From contig CAVWRA010000004.1 of assembly GCA_963757265.1 (NCBI GenBank), positions 1 to 64,000 of the forward strand: 64,000 nt of DNA, written 5' to 3'. The notes beneath the pieces were generated by a model. That model did no database searches. It was not told where the DNA came from and saw nothing but the letters and a program-made list of their open reading frames with translations. Made by a program: the position numbers and the translations under genes. This document shows positions 41,277-50,012 of the stretch, piece by piece. Position 1 is the stretch's first letter; each line of letters starts with the position of its first letter. This DNA comes from CAIVVT01 sp963757265 (GTDB taxonomy: Bacteria; Acidobacteriota; Terriglobia; Bryobacterales; Bryobacteraceae).

Positions 41277-42581
41277 GTGCAGTTTTCATTGAAACGCGCA
41301 TTCGCTCTGATCGCCCTCGGTTCTCTGGCCACGTTTGCGGTCGTGGCGCAGGAACAGAAGAAGCAGTGGAAGGATCGGGCCGAATACGATCTGTTCGATT
41401 CTGCCAACAAGGAGCAGAACCCGAACACGAAGCTCCAGATCCTCAACAACTGGAAGCAGAAGTATCCGACCAGCGACTTCAAGGTCGACCGGCAGGAAAT
41501 GGTCATGACCACCTACCAGGCCATGAACAACGCCAAGGAAATGCTGAATGCCGCCAAGGATCTCGTCGCGCTGGATGCAAAAAACATCAAGGGGCTCTAT
41601 TGGACGAATCTGCTGACGGTGAGTCTCCAGGACAAGAGTCCCGAGGCGCTCGATGCCGGTGACAAAGCCGCCCAGGGACTGCTGGCCGCCATACCGGAAT
41701 TTTTCGACGCGGCGAAAAAACCGGCCACGACATCCGACGACGATTGGAAGAAGAGCCGGACGGACATGGAGACGGTGGCGCATCGCACCCTGGGCTGGAC
41801 GGCCATGCAGCGCGGCCAGAACGAGGTGGCCGAGAAGGAATTCATGACGGTGCTGCAGAACAATCCGAACGACGCCGAAGTTTCGCTGTGGGCTGGAACG
41901 GTGATTGCGAAGCAGCGCAAGCTCGAAAAGCAGTCGGCCGCTCTATACGAGATCGCGCGCGCGGCGTACCACGAAGGACAGGGCGCCTTGCAGCCTGCGA
42001 CCCGCACGCCGCTGCAGGCCTATCTGGAGAAGACGTACATCAACTTCCACGGCGACAAGGACGGTCTGCCCGAGCTGATCGAACTGGCCAAGAAGAGCGC
42101 AGTGCCTGCGGCCGATCTGAAGATCAAGTCAAAGGACGAGATCCTGATGGAGCAGGAGGAGGAACTGAAGAAGACGAACCCGCAGCTGGCGCTGTGGGTG
42201 AATATCAAGCGCGAGCTCAGCGGCCCGGGCGGCCAACAGTACTACGAGAACAGCCTGAAGGGTGCGGCGATTCCGGGCGGAGCCGGCGGGGTGCAGAAGT
42301 TCAAGGCCACCGTGGTCAGTACGGCGCCGGAGAAGAAACCGACCATGATTATCGCGGGCATCTCCAGCAAGGACATGAGCGAGGTCACGCTGAAGTTCGA
42401 GAAGCCGCTGGCGGCGGTGCCGGAGAAGGGAACGGAGATCGAATTCTCCGGTGCGCCCTCGGCGTTCACGGCCGATCCTCAGATGCTGACCTTCGACGTG
42501 TCGCCGGAGGACGTCACCGGACTGCCGAAGCCGGCGCCGCCCAAGAAGGCCCCGGTGAAGAAGACCGTAAAGAAGCAGTAG
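41277..42581 (+). CDS. exported TPR-like hypothetical protein
   Basis: 434 residues. The start is GTG with a perfect AGGAGG seven nt upstream. A Sec signal (LKRAFALIALGSLATFAVVA) is followed by helical repeats of TPR type (TLGWTAMQRGQNEVAEKEFM and TVLQNNPNDAEVSLWAGTVI). A short C-terminal beta domain follows (KFKATVVSTAPEKKPTMIIA) and then a Lys/Pro tail (PKKAPVKKTVKKQ). The family looks specific to acidobacteria; the function is unknown, with scaffolding in the envelope likely. A strong intrinsic terminator follows 25 nt after the stop, so it is probably monocistronic. Confidence 0.75.
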   Translation: MQFSLKRAFALIALGSLATFAVVAQEQKKQWKDRAEYDLFDSANKEQNPNTKLQILNNWKQKYPTSDFKVDRQEMVMTTYQAMNNAKEMLNAAKDLVALDAKNIKGLYWTNLLTVSLQDKSPEALDAGDKAAQGLLAAIPEFFDAAKKPATTSDDDWKKSRTDMETVAHRTLGWTAMQRGQNEVAEKEFMTVLQNNPNDAEVSLWAGTVIAKQRKLEKQSAALYEIARAAYHEGQGALQPATRTPLQAYLEKTYINFHGDKDGLPELIELAKKSAVPAADLKIKSKDEILMEQEEELKKTNPQLALWVNIKRELSGPGGQQYYENSLKGAAIPGGAGGVQKFKATVVSTAPEKKPTMIIAGISSKDMSEVTLKFEKPLAAVPEKGTEIEFSGAPSAFTADPQMLTFDVSPEDVTGLPKPAPPKKAPVKKTVKKQ

Positions 42582-42606
42582 GCGAACTTAAGATCTTAGA
42601 GCAACG

Positions 42607-42639
42607 GACGCCGGCCCCCAGGCCGGCGTCTTCGTTTTT
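42607..42639 (+). terminator. Rho-independent terminator
   Basis: Perfect 10-bp stem GACGCCGGCC / GGCCGGCGTC with loop CCCA, followed by TTCGTTTTT. It is placed 25 nt after the TPR-protein gene and is the clearest intrinsic terminator in the window. Confidence 0.85.
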
Positions 42640-43017
42640 GAAGTCGTTTTCGGGCCTGCGGCGCGGTTGTCGTTCCCGCGCCAGCCGCCCCGCCTGCGGC
42701 CGAAAGAATCCGTCGTCCCTGACGCAGATGGAGCCCAGTCGTGCCAGTAGCGCATCCGCCAAACCCATTCGGATGGGCTGTCCGTTCACCGGGTTCGAGC
42801 CCGCAAGCGCCACAGCGGCGCCGCTGACGACTGGCGGAAGACCTGCAGCGGCGATCTTGCCGCGCCAACGAAAACGAGGAAGAATTACTATTCAAGTGTC
42901 GGGGACAGCTCAAGTGGGGAAAGCGAAGCGCCATGGGCGAAGGTAGCCGCGGGCCCGAGTCCGGGTTCCGGCGGCGAAGGGCTCCCGGTCTGATGGTTCA
43001 GCTCGATGGGCCTTCCT
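42640..43017. other. gene-free stretch
   Basis: No reading frame with family resemblance in either direction. A minus-strand frame (PVNGQPIRMGLADALLARLG, about 42700-42810) is Ala/Leu/Gly-rich and may be a decayed coding fragment, but it has no identifiable domain. A T-arm-like GGGTTCGAGCCC near 42790 is not part of a tRNA. Confidence 0.4.
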
Positions 43018-43226
43018 TAACCCGGATGTTTCACCAACAATCGGCTGCGGCGCGCGATAGGGCTGCATCTACTTCGTTGCGCTGGGCCCAGGGGGCACCC
43101 CCCGTCCTCGACGTAAGAGCCAAGTACGCCTGCGGGCGGCTCCCGCGAGCGCGCCTTGTGGCATTGCTTGATGTTGGGGCCCTCTCATCGCGCCTCGCTA
43201 CGATCGCAAGTGAAACATCCGGGTTA
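43018..43226. mobile_element. MITE-like element, copy 2, with perfect 17-bp TIRs
   Basis: Begins TAACCCGGATGTTTCAC and ends GTGAAACATCCGGGTTA, a perfect 17-bp terminal inverted repeat. The 209-bp interior has no coding capacity and is closely similar to copy 1 at 30416-30610 in the same orientation. Size, TIRs and lack of genes fit a miniature inverted-repeat transposable element. No target duplication is obvious, and the TIRs do not match those of the IS1182 element in this window. Confidence 0.82.
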
Positions 43227-43363
43227 GGGGATGTGCAGGCCGGCAGCGCGCCGGCCGGGCAGCACGGCCAACCGTGCCGGTGCCGCCGGCGTGGCAGCGG
43301 ACCGCGGGCGAGGACGGCAGCGTCGCGGCCAGTCCCCGGGCCACGCTGGGGGGAGCGAGGGTC

Positions 43364-45799
43364 ATGAGAAGCCTGCTCTCCAAATTCGCCCTCCTGCAAT
43401 TCCTGTTCGTGATGGCCGTGGGAGCTGGTCTTTACTACTGGCTGGAGCGCGAACAGGAGGGCCAGCTGCGGGAGTCCTTTCTGGCCCACGGGCGGAGCGA
43501 GGCCGCAGCGCTTGGCAAGGCGCTCGAGCCCGCGCTGATGAGGAGCACTCGTGCGCCCGTTCAGTCCGCGCTGAGCGCTGCGTCGAGCGATTCCGATGTC
43601 GAATGGGCCTACATATTGGCGCCGGATGGCAACGTCGTGGCGCACACCGCCGGCCAGGAGTTTTCGCCCGCTCTGCTGACGGTCCACATCCCGGAGGGCC
43701 GGGACTGGCTCGACTTGAGCCTGCCGGGCGAGACGCGGCCTCAGACGCTGTTTTCCCAGCCGCTCCTGAAAGGCGCGGCCGGCACGCTCTACATCGGCCT
43801 GGACCGCCGACCGATGATCGAGTCCAGCCGGCGGATGCAGCAGCTGCTGCTGGGCCGCGTTGCCGGCGGCGCGCTGCTGCTGTTTGTGATTTTCGTGCTC
43901 GTGGCGCGTCGTCTTCTGAGTCCGGTGCGCATGCTGGCCAGCGCGGCCGCCGACCTCAAACAAGGCCAGGCCGACGCCTTCCGGTGGCTGCCGGTGAGAG
44001 CCAACGACGAGCTCGGCGAGGTCACCTACGCGTTCAGCAGCATGGCGGCGGCATTGCACGGGCGGACCGACAAGCTGGAGGAACGCGTCACCGAGAGGAC
44101 CCAGGAGCTGATGCGCCGGAACGCCGAACTGGCCATCGAAATCGTGGAGCGCAAACGGGCCGAGCGCGAGTCGCTGCTGGCCAAGGAGGCCGCCGAGACG
44201 GCCAACCGCGCCAAGAGCGCATTCCTGGCCAACATCAGCCACGAGCTGCGAACGCCGATGAACGGCATTCTCGGCACGACGGAACTCATCCTGGCGGCCG
44301 GGCTGGACCCCCAGCAGCAGGAATACTTCGAGATCATCCGGAGTTCCGCCCGGTCCCTGCTGGGCGTCATCAACGATATCCTCGACTTCTCGAAAATTGA
44401 AGCCGGGAAATTCGATCTGGACCTGATCGATTTCGACTTGCCCGCTCTGGTCCACGACACCCTGAAGCCGCTGGCCCTGAAAGCCGAAGCGAACGGCGTC
44501 CAACTTCTGTGCCGCATCGATCCGGCCGTGCCCGACCTGGTGCATGGAGATCCCATCCGGCTGCGCCAGGTGGTGACGAACCTGGCCGATAACGCGATCA
44601 AATTCACGGCCAAAGGAGAGATTGAGATCTCCCTGGCGGCGGAGTCGCAAAAGGACAAATCCAACGTCCTGCACTTCAGCGTGCGCGACACCGGAATCGG
44701 CATCCCGCCGGACCAGCAGGAGGCAATCTTCGAACCCTTCCGCCAGGCCGACATCTCCATGGCCAGGAAGTTCGGCGGGACCGGCCTCGGCCTTTCCATC
44801 AGCTCGCGCCTGGTCCAGATGATGGGCGGGAAGATCTGGGTGGAAAGCGAGGTGGGCAAGGGCAGCACATTCCACTTCACCGTGCGGCTCGATCATGCCT
44901 CGGCCGCAACCGTGGCTCCGATCGAGGGCCTGGAGAAGCACTTCTCCGGCCTGAGGGTGCTGGTTGCCGACGACAATCCGACCAGCCGGCAGATCCTGCA
45001 CGAATATCTCACCCACGCCCGTATGCTGGCGGTGGTGCGCCCGGATGCGGCCTCGGCTTTCGAGGCGCTGGTGCGGGCCGGGAGCGGGCCGAACCCCTTC
45101 GACCTGGTAGTCGCGGAGTGCCACATGCGGCTGGAAGACGGTTTTGCGCTGGCCCAGCGCATCCGCTCGACGCCCGCCCTGGGGGGCCTTCCGATTCTCA
45201 TGCTGTCGTCCGGGGTTTTGGCCGACGACCGGAATCGGTGCCTGCGTCTGGGGATCGGCGTCTGCCTCCCCAAGCCCGTCAATGAGCGGGACCTGCACGC
45301 CGCGGTTCTGCGGGTGCTCACTCAACGCGCGCCGGAGAAGACGGCGCCCCAGCCGCAACAGGCCGCCCCGCCCATCGATTCGGGCGGCTTGCACGTCCTG
45401 TTGGCTGAGGACAATAAGATCAACCAGTTGATCGGCGTCAAGCTGCTCGAGAAACTGGGCCACTTCGTCGTTGTCGCAGGCGACGGGCGGGCGGCGTTCG
45501 AGGAGGTAAAGAAGCGTCATTTCGACCTGGTCCTGATGGACCTGCAAATGCCTGAGATGGACGGCTATGAGGCGACCAGGGCGATCCGGGCGTGGGAAAA
45601 GGAATCAGGCCGACATATCCCCATCATTGCGATGACCGCCCATGCGATGAACCGGGACAAGGAGAACTGCTTCGCCGCCGGCATGGATGCGCACGTCGCC
45701 AAGCCCGTCAACATCACCGAACTGGCGGAACAGATCCGGCTGTTAATGCAACCATCCACCAGCTCAGACACGGAGCCGGCGGCCTCCGGGCTGGCCTGA
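43364..45799 (+). CDS. hybrid sensor histidine kinase with two receiver domains
   Basis: 811 residues. TM1 (SKFALLQFLFVMAVGAGLYY), a periplasmic sensor (about 30-165), TM2 (LLLGRVAGGALLLFVIFVLV), HAMP (about 195-245), a coiled coil, then HisKA (AFLANISHELRTPMNGILGT, H-box) and HATPase_c (NLADNAIKFTAKGEIEISLA, DTGIGIPPDQQEAIF, FGGTGLGLSI). Two REC domains follow. The second is intact (VLLAEDNKINQLIGVKLLEK, VLMDLQMPEMDGYEATRAIR). In the first, the phosphoacceptor Asp is replaced by Glu (VVAECHMRLEDGF, where LLDxxMPxMDG is expected), so it may be a pseudo-receiver. GGGGGGAGCGAGG precedes ATG 43364. No dedicated output regulator is adjacent. Confidence 0.92.
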   Translation: MRSLLSKFALLQFLFVMAVGAGLYYWLEREQEGQLRESFLAHGRSEAAALGKALEPALMRSTRAPVQSALSAASSDSDVEWAYILAPDGNVVAHTAGQEFSPALLTVHIPEGRDWLDLSLPGETRPQTLFSQPLLKGAAGTLYIGLDRRPMIESSRRMQQLLLGRVAGGALLLFVIFVLVARRLLSPVRMLASAAADLKQGQADAFRWLPVRANDELGEVTYAFSSMAAALHGRTDKLEERVTERTQELMRRNAELAIEIVERKRAERESLLAKEAAETANRAKSAFLANISHELRTPMNGILGTTELILAAGLDPQQQEYFEIIRSSARSLLGVINDILDFSKIEAGKFDLDLIDFDLPALVHDTLKPLALKAEANGVQLLCRIDPAVPDLVHGDPIRLRQVVTNLADNAIKFTAKGEIEISLAAESQKDKSNVLHFSVRDTGIGIPPDQQEAIFEPFRQADISMARKFGGTGLGLSISSRLVQMMGGKIWVESEVGKGSTFHFTVRLDHASAATVAPIEGLEKHFSGLRVLVADDNPTSRQILHEYLTHARMLAVVRPDAASAFEALVRAGSGPNPFDLVVAECHMRLEDGFALAQRIRSTPALGGLPILMLSSGVLADDRNRCLRLGIGVCLPKPVNERDLHAAVLRVLTQRAPEKTAPQPQQAAPPIDSGGLHVLLAEDNKINQLIGVKLLEKLGHFVVVAGDGRAAFEEVKKRHFDLVLMDLQMPEMDGYEATRAIRAWEKESGRHIPIIAMTAHAMNRDKENCFAAGMDAHVAKPVNITELAEQIRLLMQPSTSSDTEPAASGLA

Positions 45800-45904
45800 C
45801 GCCGGGGTGCGAAGGCGATAGCCCGGGCGGAATATACGCCGTGGCCGGTCGTCGTGGCCGGTCTGGGCCTCGCACGGGTCGCCCGATGATAGACTGCTGA
45901 TCGG

Positions 45905-47956
45905 GTGAAACTGGCCCAGGCTCGCCGGATTTCGCAGATCGTTTTTCTGGCGCTGTTCCTGTGCCTGCTCTTTCAGACCGAGTTTCGCGGCTCGTTTCAC
46001 ACCCTCCAGGGCGATCCGCGCCTCCCTTATCCGGTCCGCTGGTTCCTGGAGCTGGACCCGCTGATCGCGCTGGGCAGCGCTGTGGCCAGCCACGCACTGT
46101 ACCGCGGCCTGCTGTGGTCCCTGGCCATCCTCATCCCGACTCTGTTTCTGGGCCGCTTCTTCTGCGGCTGGATCTGCCCGCTGGGCACGGTCCATCACTG
46201 GATCAGCGGCTTCCGGTCGAAAAGCAAGCTCGGGGCCAGGCGCATCGAGTCGAACCGTTACCAGCGTTGGCAGGAATTGAAGTATTACCTGCTCGGCGCG
46301 CTGCTGGTGGCGGCGCTGCTCGGCTCCGGGATTTACGGACTGCTGGATCCCATTTCACTGCTGGTCCGGTCGCTGGCCATGGCGCTGCTGCCGGCCGCGA
46401 ACTACGCCGTCAACTCGACTGTGGATGCGCTGTCGCGGACCGGCTGGAAAGCGCTGTGGTACGTCGGCGCGGCGCTGCATTTCTTTCTCAAGGACACGCT
46501 GCTGAACTTCAGCCAGCCCTACTTCCGGCAGGGGGTGTCGATCGGGCTCATTTTCGCCGCAATTCTCATCCTGAACCTGCGCTACACGCGCTTCTGGTGC
46601 CGGGCGCTGTGCCCGCTGGGCGCGCTGTTGGGAGTGGCCTCGCGCTGGTCGATCCTGGGTTTGGAAAAACGCGAGAGCCAGTGCACGGACTGCAATCGCT
46701 GCCAGCTCAACTGCCAGGGCGGCGACGATCCGATCCCCGGCGTCCGCTGGCGCCAGGCGGAGTGCCACCTGTGCATGAACTGCGTGGCCGAATGTCCGGA
46801 GAGCGGGCTCGCTTTCCGTTTCTTCCCCGAGACCAAGACGACCCGCGAGGGGCCGGACCTGGAGCGGCGCCGCGTCCTGACGAGCCTGGCGGCCGGTGCG
46901 GTGCTGCTGCCCGTGTTCCGCAGCACGCCCGGCCTGGCGGCGGACGAGAGCCGGGCCCGCATCCGCCCGCCCGGGGCGCTGGATGAGTTCAACTTTCTGG
47001 AGCGCTGCATCCGCTGCGCGGAGTGCATGAAGGTCTGTCCGAACCACGCCCTGCACCCCAGCTTCGCGGAGGCCGGCGCGGAGGGTCTGTGGACGCCGGT
47101 GATGGTTGCGCGCATCGGCTACTGCGAGCCGGGCTGCGTGCTGTGCGGCCAGGTCTGCCCGACGGGCGCCATTTGGGAGTTCACGCTCAAGGAGAAGGGT
47201 TGGACCGGCGGAGCCAGCGCCAGCCCGATCCGCCTGGGCACCGCGTTCTACGATCGCGGGCGCTGCCTGCCGTGGGCCATGGCCACGGAGTGCATCGTGT
47301 GCGAGGAGTGGTGCCCGACGACGCCCAAGGCGATCTATCTCCGGCCCGCCGAAGTGGTTGATCGCGGAGGAGAAACCCGGCCTGTCCGGCAGCCTTACGT
47401 CGATCCTTCGCTGTGCGTCGGCTGCGGGGCCTGCGAGCACACCTGTCCCGTGAAAGACCAACCGGCGGTCTACGTGACCAGTGTGGGGGAAAGCCGGTCG
47501 AAGACCAACCAGATGCTGCTCCAGCGCGCCGCCGAAAAGCCTGCGGCGCTGCTGCCGCCGGCGAGCGCATCGGGCCTGTGGCGCAAAAGTGGAGAGACGC
47601 GGGTCTTTGCTGCGGCGGATTTGTGGAAATACGTGGACGGCGACGCCGAGCGCTATCTGCACGCCGGCGTGGAGCAAACGTTCACGGCTCCGTATCGGCA
47701 GCGGAGTGGCGCCGAGGCGGTGGCGGATGTGCACCTCCTGGCCACCGCCGCCCAGGCGCAGGCGCTGTTCGAATCCGAGCCGGTCGCGGGCAGCCGTCCG
47801 GTCAAGATCGGTTCCGGCGGCCGCACCTACGGCCCCAGCGTGACCTTCTGGCAGGGCCGCTGCTTCGTACGGCTGACGGCCTATCAGGACGTCGGCGACA
47901 CCCTGCCGGACCTGGCCGGAGCCATGGAAGCCGCGCTCCAATCGTGCTATAAGTAA
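45905..47956 (+). CDS. membrane polyferredoxin (NapH/CcoG-like) with C-terminal DUF6599-like domain
   Basis: 683 residues. The N-terminal ~250 residues are a membrane domain with NapH-type CGWICPLGTVHHWI and CRALCPLGALLGVASRW motifs. Ferredoxin-type 4Fe-4S clusters follow: CTDCNRCQLNC and CHLCMNCVAECPESG, then after a Tat-like 'ERRRVLTSLAAGAVLLP' segment (about 318-334) CIRCAECMKVCPN, CVLCGQVCPTG, CIVCEEWCP and CVGCGACEHTCPV. The C-terminal ~130 residues (LWKYVDGDAERYLHAGVEQT) are DUF6599-like, unknown function. It would move electrons from the quinone pool or cytoplasm across the membrane. It heads the AmmeMemoRadiSam cluster, 17 nt before the DUF362 gene. The start is GTG. Confidence 0.88.
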   Translation: MKLAQARRISQIVFLALFLCLLFQTEFRGSFHTLQGDPRLPYPVRWFLELDPLIALGSAVASHALYRGLLWSLAILIPTLFLGRFFCGWICPLGTVHHWISGFRSKSKLGARRIESNRYQRWQELKYYLLGALLVAALLGSGIYGLLDPISLLVRSLAMALLPAANYAVNSTVDALSRTGWKALWYVGAALHFFLKDTLLNFSQPYFRQGVSIGLIFAAILILNLRYTRFWCRALCPLGALLGVASRWSILGLEKRESQCTDCNRCQLNCQGGDDPIPGVRWRQAECHLCMNCVAECPESGLAFRFFPETKTTREGPDLERRRVLTSLAAGAVLLPVFRSTPGLAADESRARIRPPGALDEFNFLERCIRCAECMKVCPNHALHPSFAEAGAEGLWTPVMVARIGYCEPGCVLCGQVCPTGAIWEFTLKEKGWTGGASASPIRLGTAFYDRGRCLPWAMATECIVCEEWCPTTPKAIYLRPAEVVDRGGETRPVRQPYVDPSLCVGCGACEHTCPVKDQPAVYVTSVGESRSKTNQMLLQRAAEKPAALLPPASASGLWRKSGETRVFAAADLWKYVDGDAERYLHAGVEQTFTAPYRQRSGAEAVADVHLLATAAQAQALFESEPVAGSRPVKIGSGGRTYGPSVTFWQGRCFVRLTAYQDVGDTLPDLAGAMEAALQSCYK

Positions 47957-47973
47957 GGCGTAATCGGACCTCT

Positions 47974-48912
47974 ATGTCTAGAATGGACAGGCGGGAGTTT
48001 CTGGGCGCCTCCATGGCGGCGGCGCTGGCGCCGGCGGAGCCGTCGAGGGTCGTGATCGCGCGCGATCCGGTGCTGCACGGTCCCGATGAGGCGCGCGTCG
48101 GGAAGCTCGTGGACCGGGCCGTCCAGTCTTTTTTCGGCCGCGATAACCCGGTGGAGGCCTGGAAGCTGATCGCCCGGCCGGGGGAAACGGTGGGCTTGAA
48201 GGTGAATTGCCTGGCCGGACGCGGCGCCTCGACCCGCACAGTGTTGGTCGAAGCGGTCATCGAGCGGCTGCAGCAGGCCGGCATCCGCGGCCCGGACATC
48301 GTCATCTGGGACCGCTTGAACTCCGATCTCGAAAGCGCCGGTTTCCCGGTGGGCGTGCGGCGCGACAAAGTCCGCTTCATCGGCAACGATTCGGCGGGCT
48401 ACGAGGACGACCTCACCATGTTCGGCAGCGCCGGCAGCCTGCTCTCCCGGACCCTCACGCGCCAGTGCCATGCGGTCATCAATCTGCCGGTTCTGAAGGA
48501 CCACGGCATCGTCGGGGTGACCATGGCGCTGAAGAACATGTTCGGCGCCATCCACAATCCGAACAAGTACCACCTGAACGCCGGCGATCCTTACGTCGCC
48601 GACGTCTACGCCCTGCCCGCCGTCCGGCAGAAGGTGCGGCTGACGATTTGCGACGCGCTGACGGCCCAGTACGAAGGCGGCCCATCCTACATGCCGCAGT
48701 GGTCGTGGCCGTTCAACGGAGTTCTCGTCGCCAGCGATCCCGTGGCCCTGGATACGGTCGGCTGGCAGATCATTGAGGCCAAACGCAAGGAGATGGGCTT
48801 CAAGAGCCTGCAGGCGGTCAAGCGCGCGCCGAACTACATCGCCACCGCGGCCGATGCCCAGCACCGCCTGGGCACCAACGACGTGCGATTCATCCGCCGC
48901 GTGGAGATCTGA
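47974..48912 (+). CDS. DUF362 protein with Tat signal
   Basis: 312 residues. A Tat-type signal (SRMDRREFLGASMAAALAPA) precedes a DUF362 domain: PGETVGLKVNCLAGRGASTR, AVIERLQQAGIRGPDIVIWD, CHAVINLPVLKDHGIVGVTM and ALKNMFGAIHNPNKYHLN, with the conserved Asn/Lys residues. DUF362 proteins are often found with Fe-S proteins and radical-SAM enzymes; the activity is unknown. The signal implies export in folded form. It sits between the polyferredoxin and the AmrS gene (1 nt before the latter's ATG), suggesting translational coupling. Confidence 0.87.
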   Translation: MSRMDRREFLGASMAAALAPAEPSRVVIARDPVLHGPDEARVGKLVDRAVQSFFGRDNPVEAWKLIARPGETVGLKVNCLAGRGASTRTVLVEAVIERLQQAGIRGPDIVIWDRLNSDLESAGFPVGVRRDKVRFIGNDSAGYEDDLTMFGSAGSLLSRTLTRQCHAVINLPVLKDHGIVGVTMALKNMFGAIHNPNKYHLNAGDPYVADVYALPAVRQKVRLTICDALTAQYEGGPSYMPQWSWPFNGVLVASDPVALDTVGWQIIEAKRKEMGFKSLQAVKRAPNYIATAADAQHRLGTNDVRFIRRVEI

Positions 48913-48913
48913 C

Positions 48914-50011
48914 ATGCAGCGCCGCGAGTTCCTTCAAATCGCTGCTCTGCCCTGCCTGGCGGGCGGGGCGCTGGCCGCGGACGACCCCGACGCCAGGTTC
49001 GTCGTCGAGGCCAAGTTCTACGAGAAGGAGCCCTTCAAGAAAACCAAGTGCAAGCTGTGCCCGCGCGAATGCGTGATCGACGACCGCGAGCGGGGCTATT
49101 GCGGCGTGCGTGAGAATCGCGGCGGTGTCTATTACTCTCTGGTCCACTCGCGCGTCTGCGCGGCGCATGTCGATCCCATCGAGAAAAAGCCGCTGTTCCA
49201 CTTTCACCCCGGCTCGCTGGCCTTCTCCATCGCCACAGCCGGCTGCAACGTGAACTGCAAGATGTGCCAGAACTGGGACATTTCCCAGTCGCGGCCGGAG
49301 CAGGTGCGCAGCGTTTACTGGCCGCCCGGCGAGGTCGTGCGCCAGGCCAGGGAATCCGGCTCGCCGGTCATCGCCTATACTTACAGCGACCCGGTGATCT
49401 TCTACGAGTACATGACCGACGTGGCGCAGGCGGCGCGCGCGGCCGGCGTGAAGAGCGTCGTCGTCACCGGCGGCTACATCCAGACCGATCCGCTCAAGGA
49501 GCTGTGCAAGCACGTCGACGCGATCAAAGTGGATCTGAAGGGCTTCACGCAACAGTTCTACGCCGACGTCGTGCACGGCGAATTGAAGCCCGTGCTCGAC
49601 GGCCTGGTGACGATGAAGAAGCTCGGCATGTGGACCGAGATTGTCTATCTCGTAATCCCGACGTTGAACGATTCGGAGAGCGAGTTGCGCGGAGTGTCCA
49701 CCTGGGTCAAGAGCGAGTTGGGGCCGGACGTCCCGCTGCACTTCACCCGGTTCCATCCCGAATACCTGCTGAAGAATCTGCCTCCGACGCCCGTCTCGAC
49801 GCTGGATCGCGCCAAGGCCATCGCCGACGCCGAGGGGCTGCACTTCGTCTACGTGGGCAACGTGCCGGGCCATCCCGGCGAAAACACCGTTTGCCCGAAA
49901 TGCAGGAAGACAGTGATCGAGCGTGAAGGGTTCACGATCCAGAGCGATCACATCCGCCATGGCAAATGCGAATACTGCCATGAGCCCATCCCGGGCGTGT
50001 GGGGAGCCTGA
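48914..50011 (+). CDS. amrS: AmmeMemoRadiSam system radical-SAM protein (AmrS) with N-terminal Tat-like signal
   Basis: 365 residues of the AmrS/PflA-like radical-SAM family: KLCPRECVIDDRERGYCGV with RENRGGVYYSLVHSRVCAAH and HVDPIEKKPLFHFHPGSLAF, the SAM cluster CNVNCKMCQNW (CxxxCxxC), YTYSDPVIFYEYMTDVAQAA and the C-terminal Cys set NTVCPKCRKTVIER and CEYCHEPIPGVW. Its first 25 residues read MQRREFLQIAALPCLAGGAL, a Tat-like twin-Arg signal followed by an AxA site (ALA-ADD). Export of a radical-SAM enzyme would be unusual. The known system pairs with MEMO and AMMECR1, which follow fused in the next gene. Stop and next ATG are one base apart. Confidence 0.9.
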   Translation: MQRREFLQIAALPCLAGGALAADDPDARFVVEAKFYEKEPFKKTKCKLCPRECVIDDRERGYCGVRENRGGVYYSLVHSRVCAAHVDPIEKKPLFHFHPGSLAFSIATAGCNVNCKMCQNWDISQSRPEQVRSVYWPPGEVVRQARESGSPVIAYTYSDPVIFYEYMTDVAQAARAAGVKSVVVTGGYIQTDPLKELCKHVDAIKVDLKGFTQQFYADVVHGELKPVLDGLVTMKKLGMWTEIVYLVIPTLNDSESELRGVSTWVKSELGPDVPLHFTRFHPEYLLKNLPPTPVSTLDRAKAIADAEGLHFVYVGNVPGHPGENTVCPKCRKTVIEREGFTIQSDHIRHGKCEYCHEPIPGVWGA

Positions 50012-50012
50012 T

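Noticed and set aside
42514..42813. Minus-strand 99-residue frame after the TPR-protein gene
   Set aside because: It overlaps the terminator and the end of the TPR gene, and no family is recognisable; at most a decayed fragment.
42780..42815. T-arm-like GGGTTCGAGCCC suggesting a tRNA
   Set aside because: No 7-bp acceptor stem, D-arm or anticodon arm can be built around it, and the T-stem pairs only four bases.
43031..45547. 838-residue minus-strand frame over the hybrid kinase
   Set aside because: Runs antisense through all kinase motifs and into the MITE-like repeat; no domain recognised.
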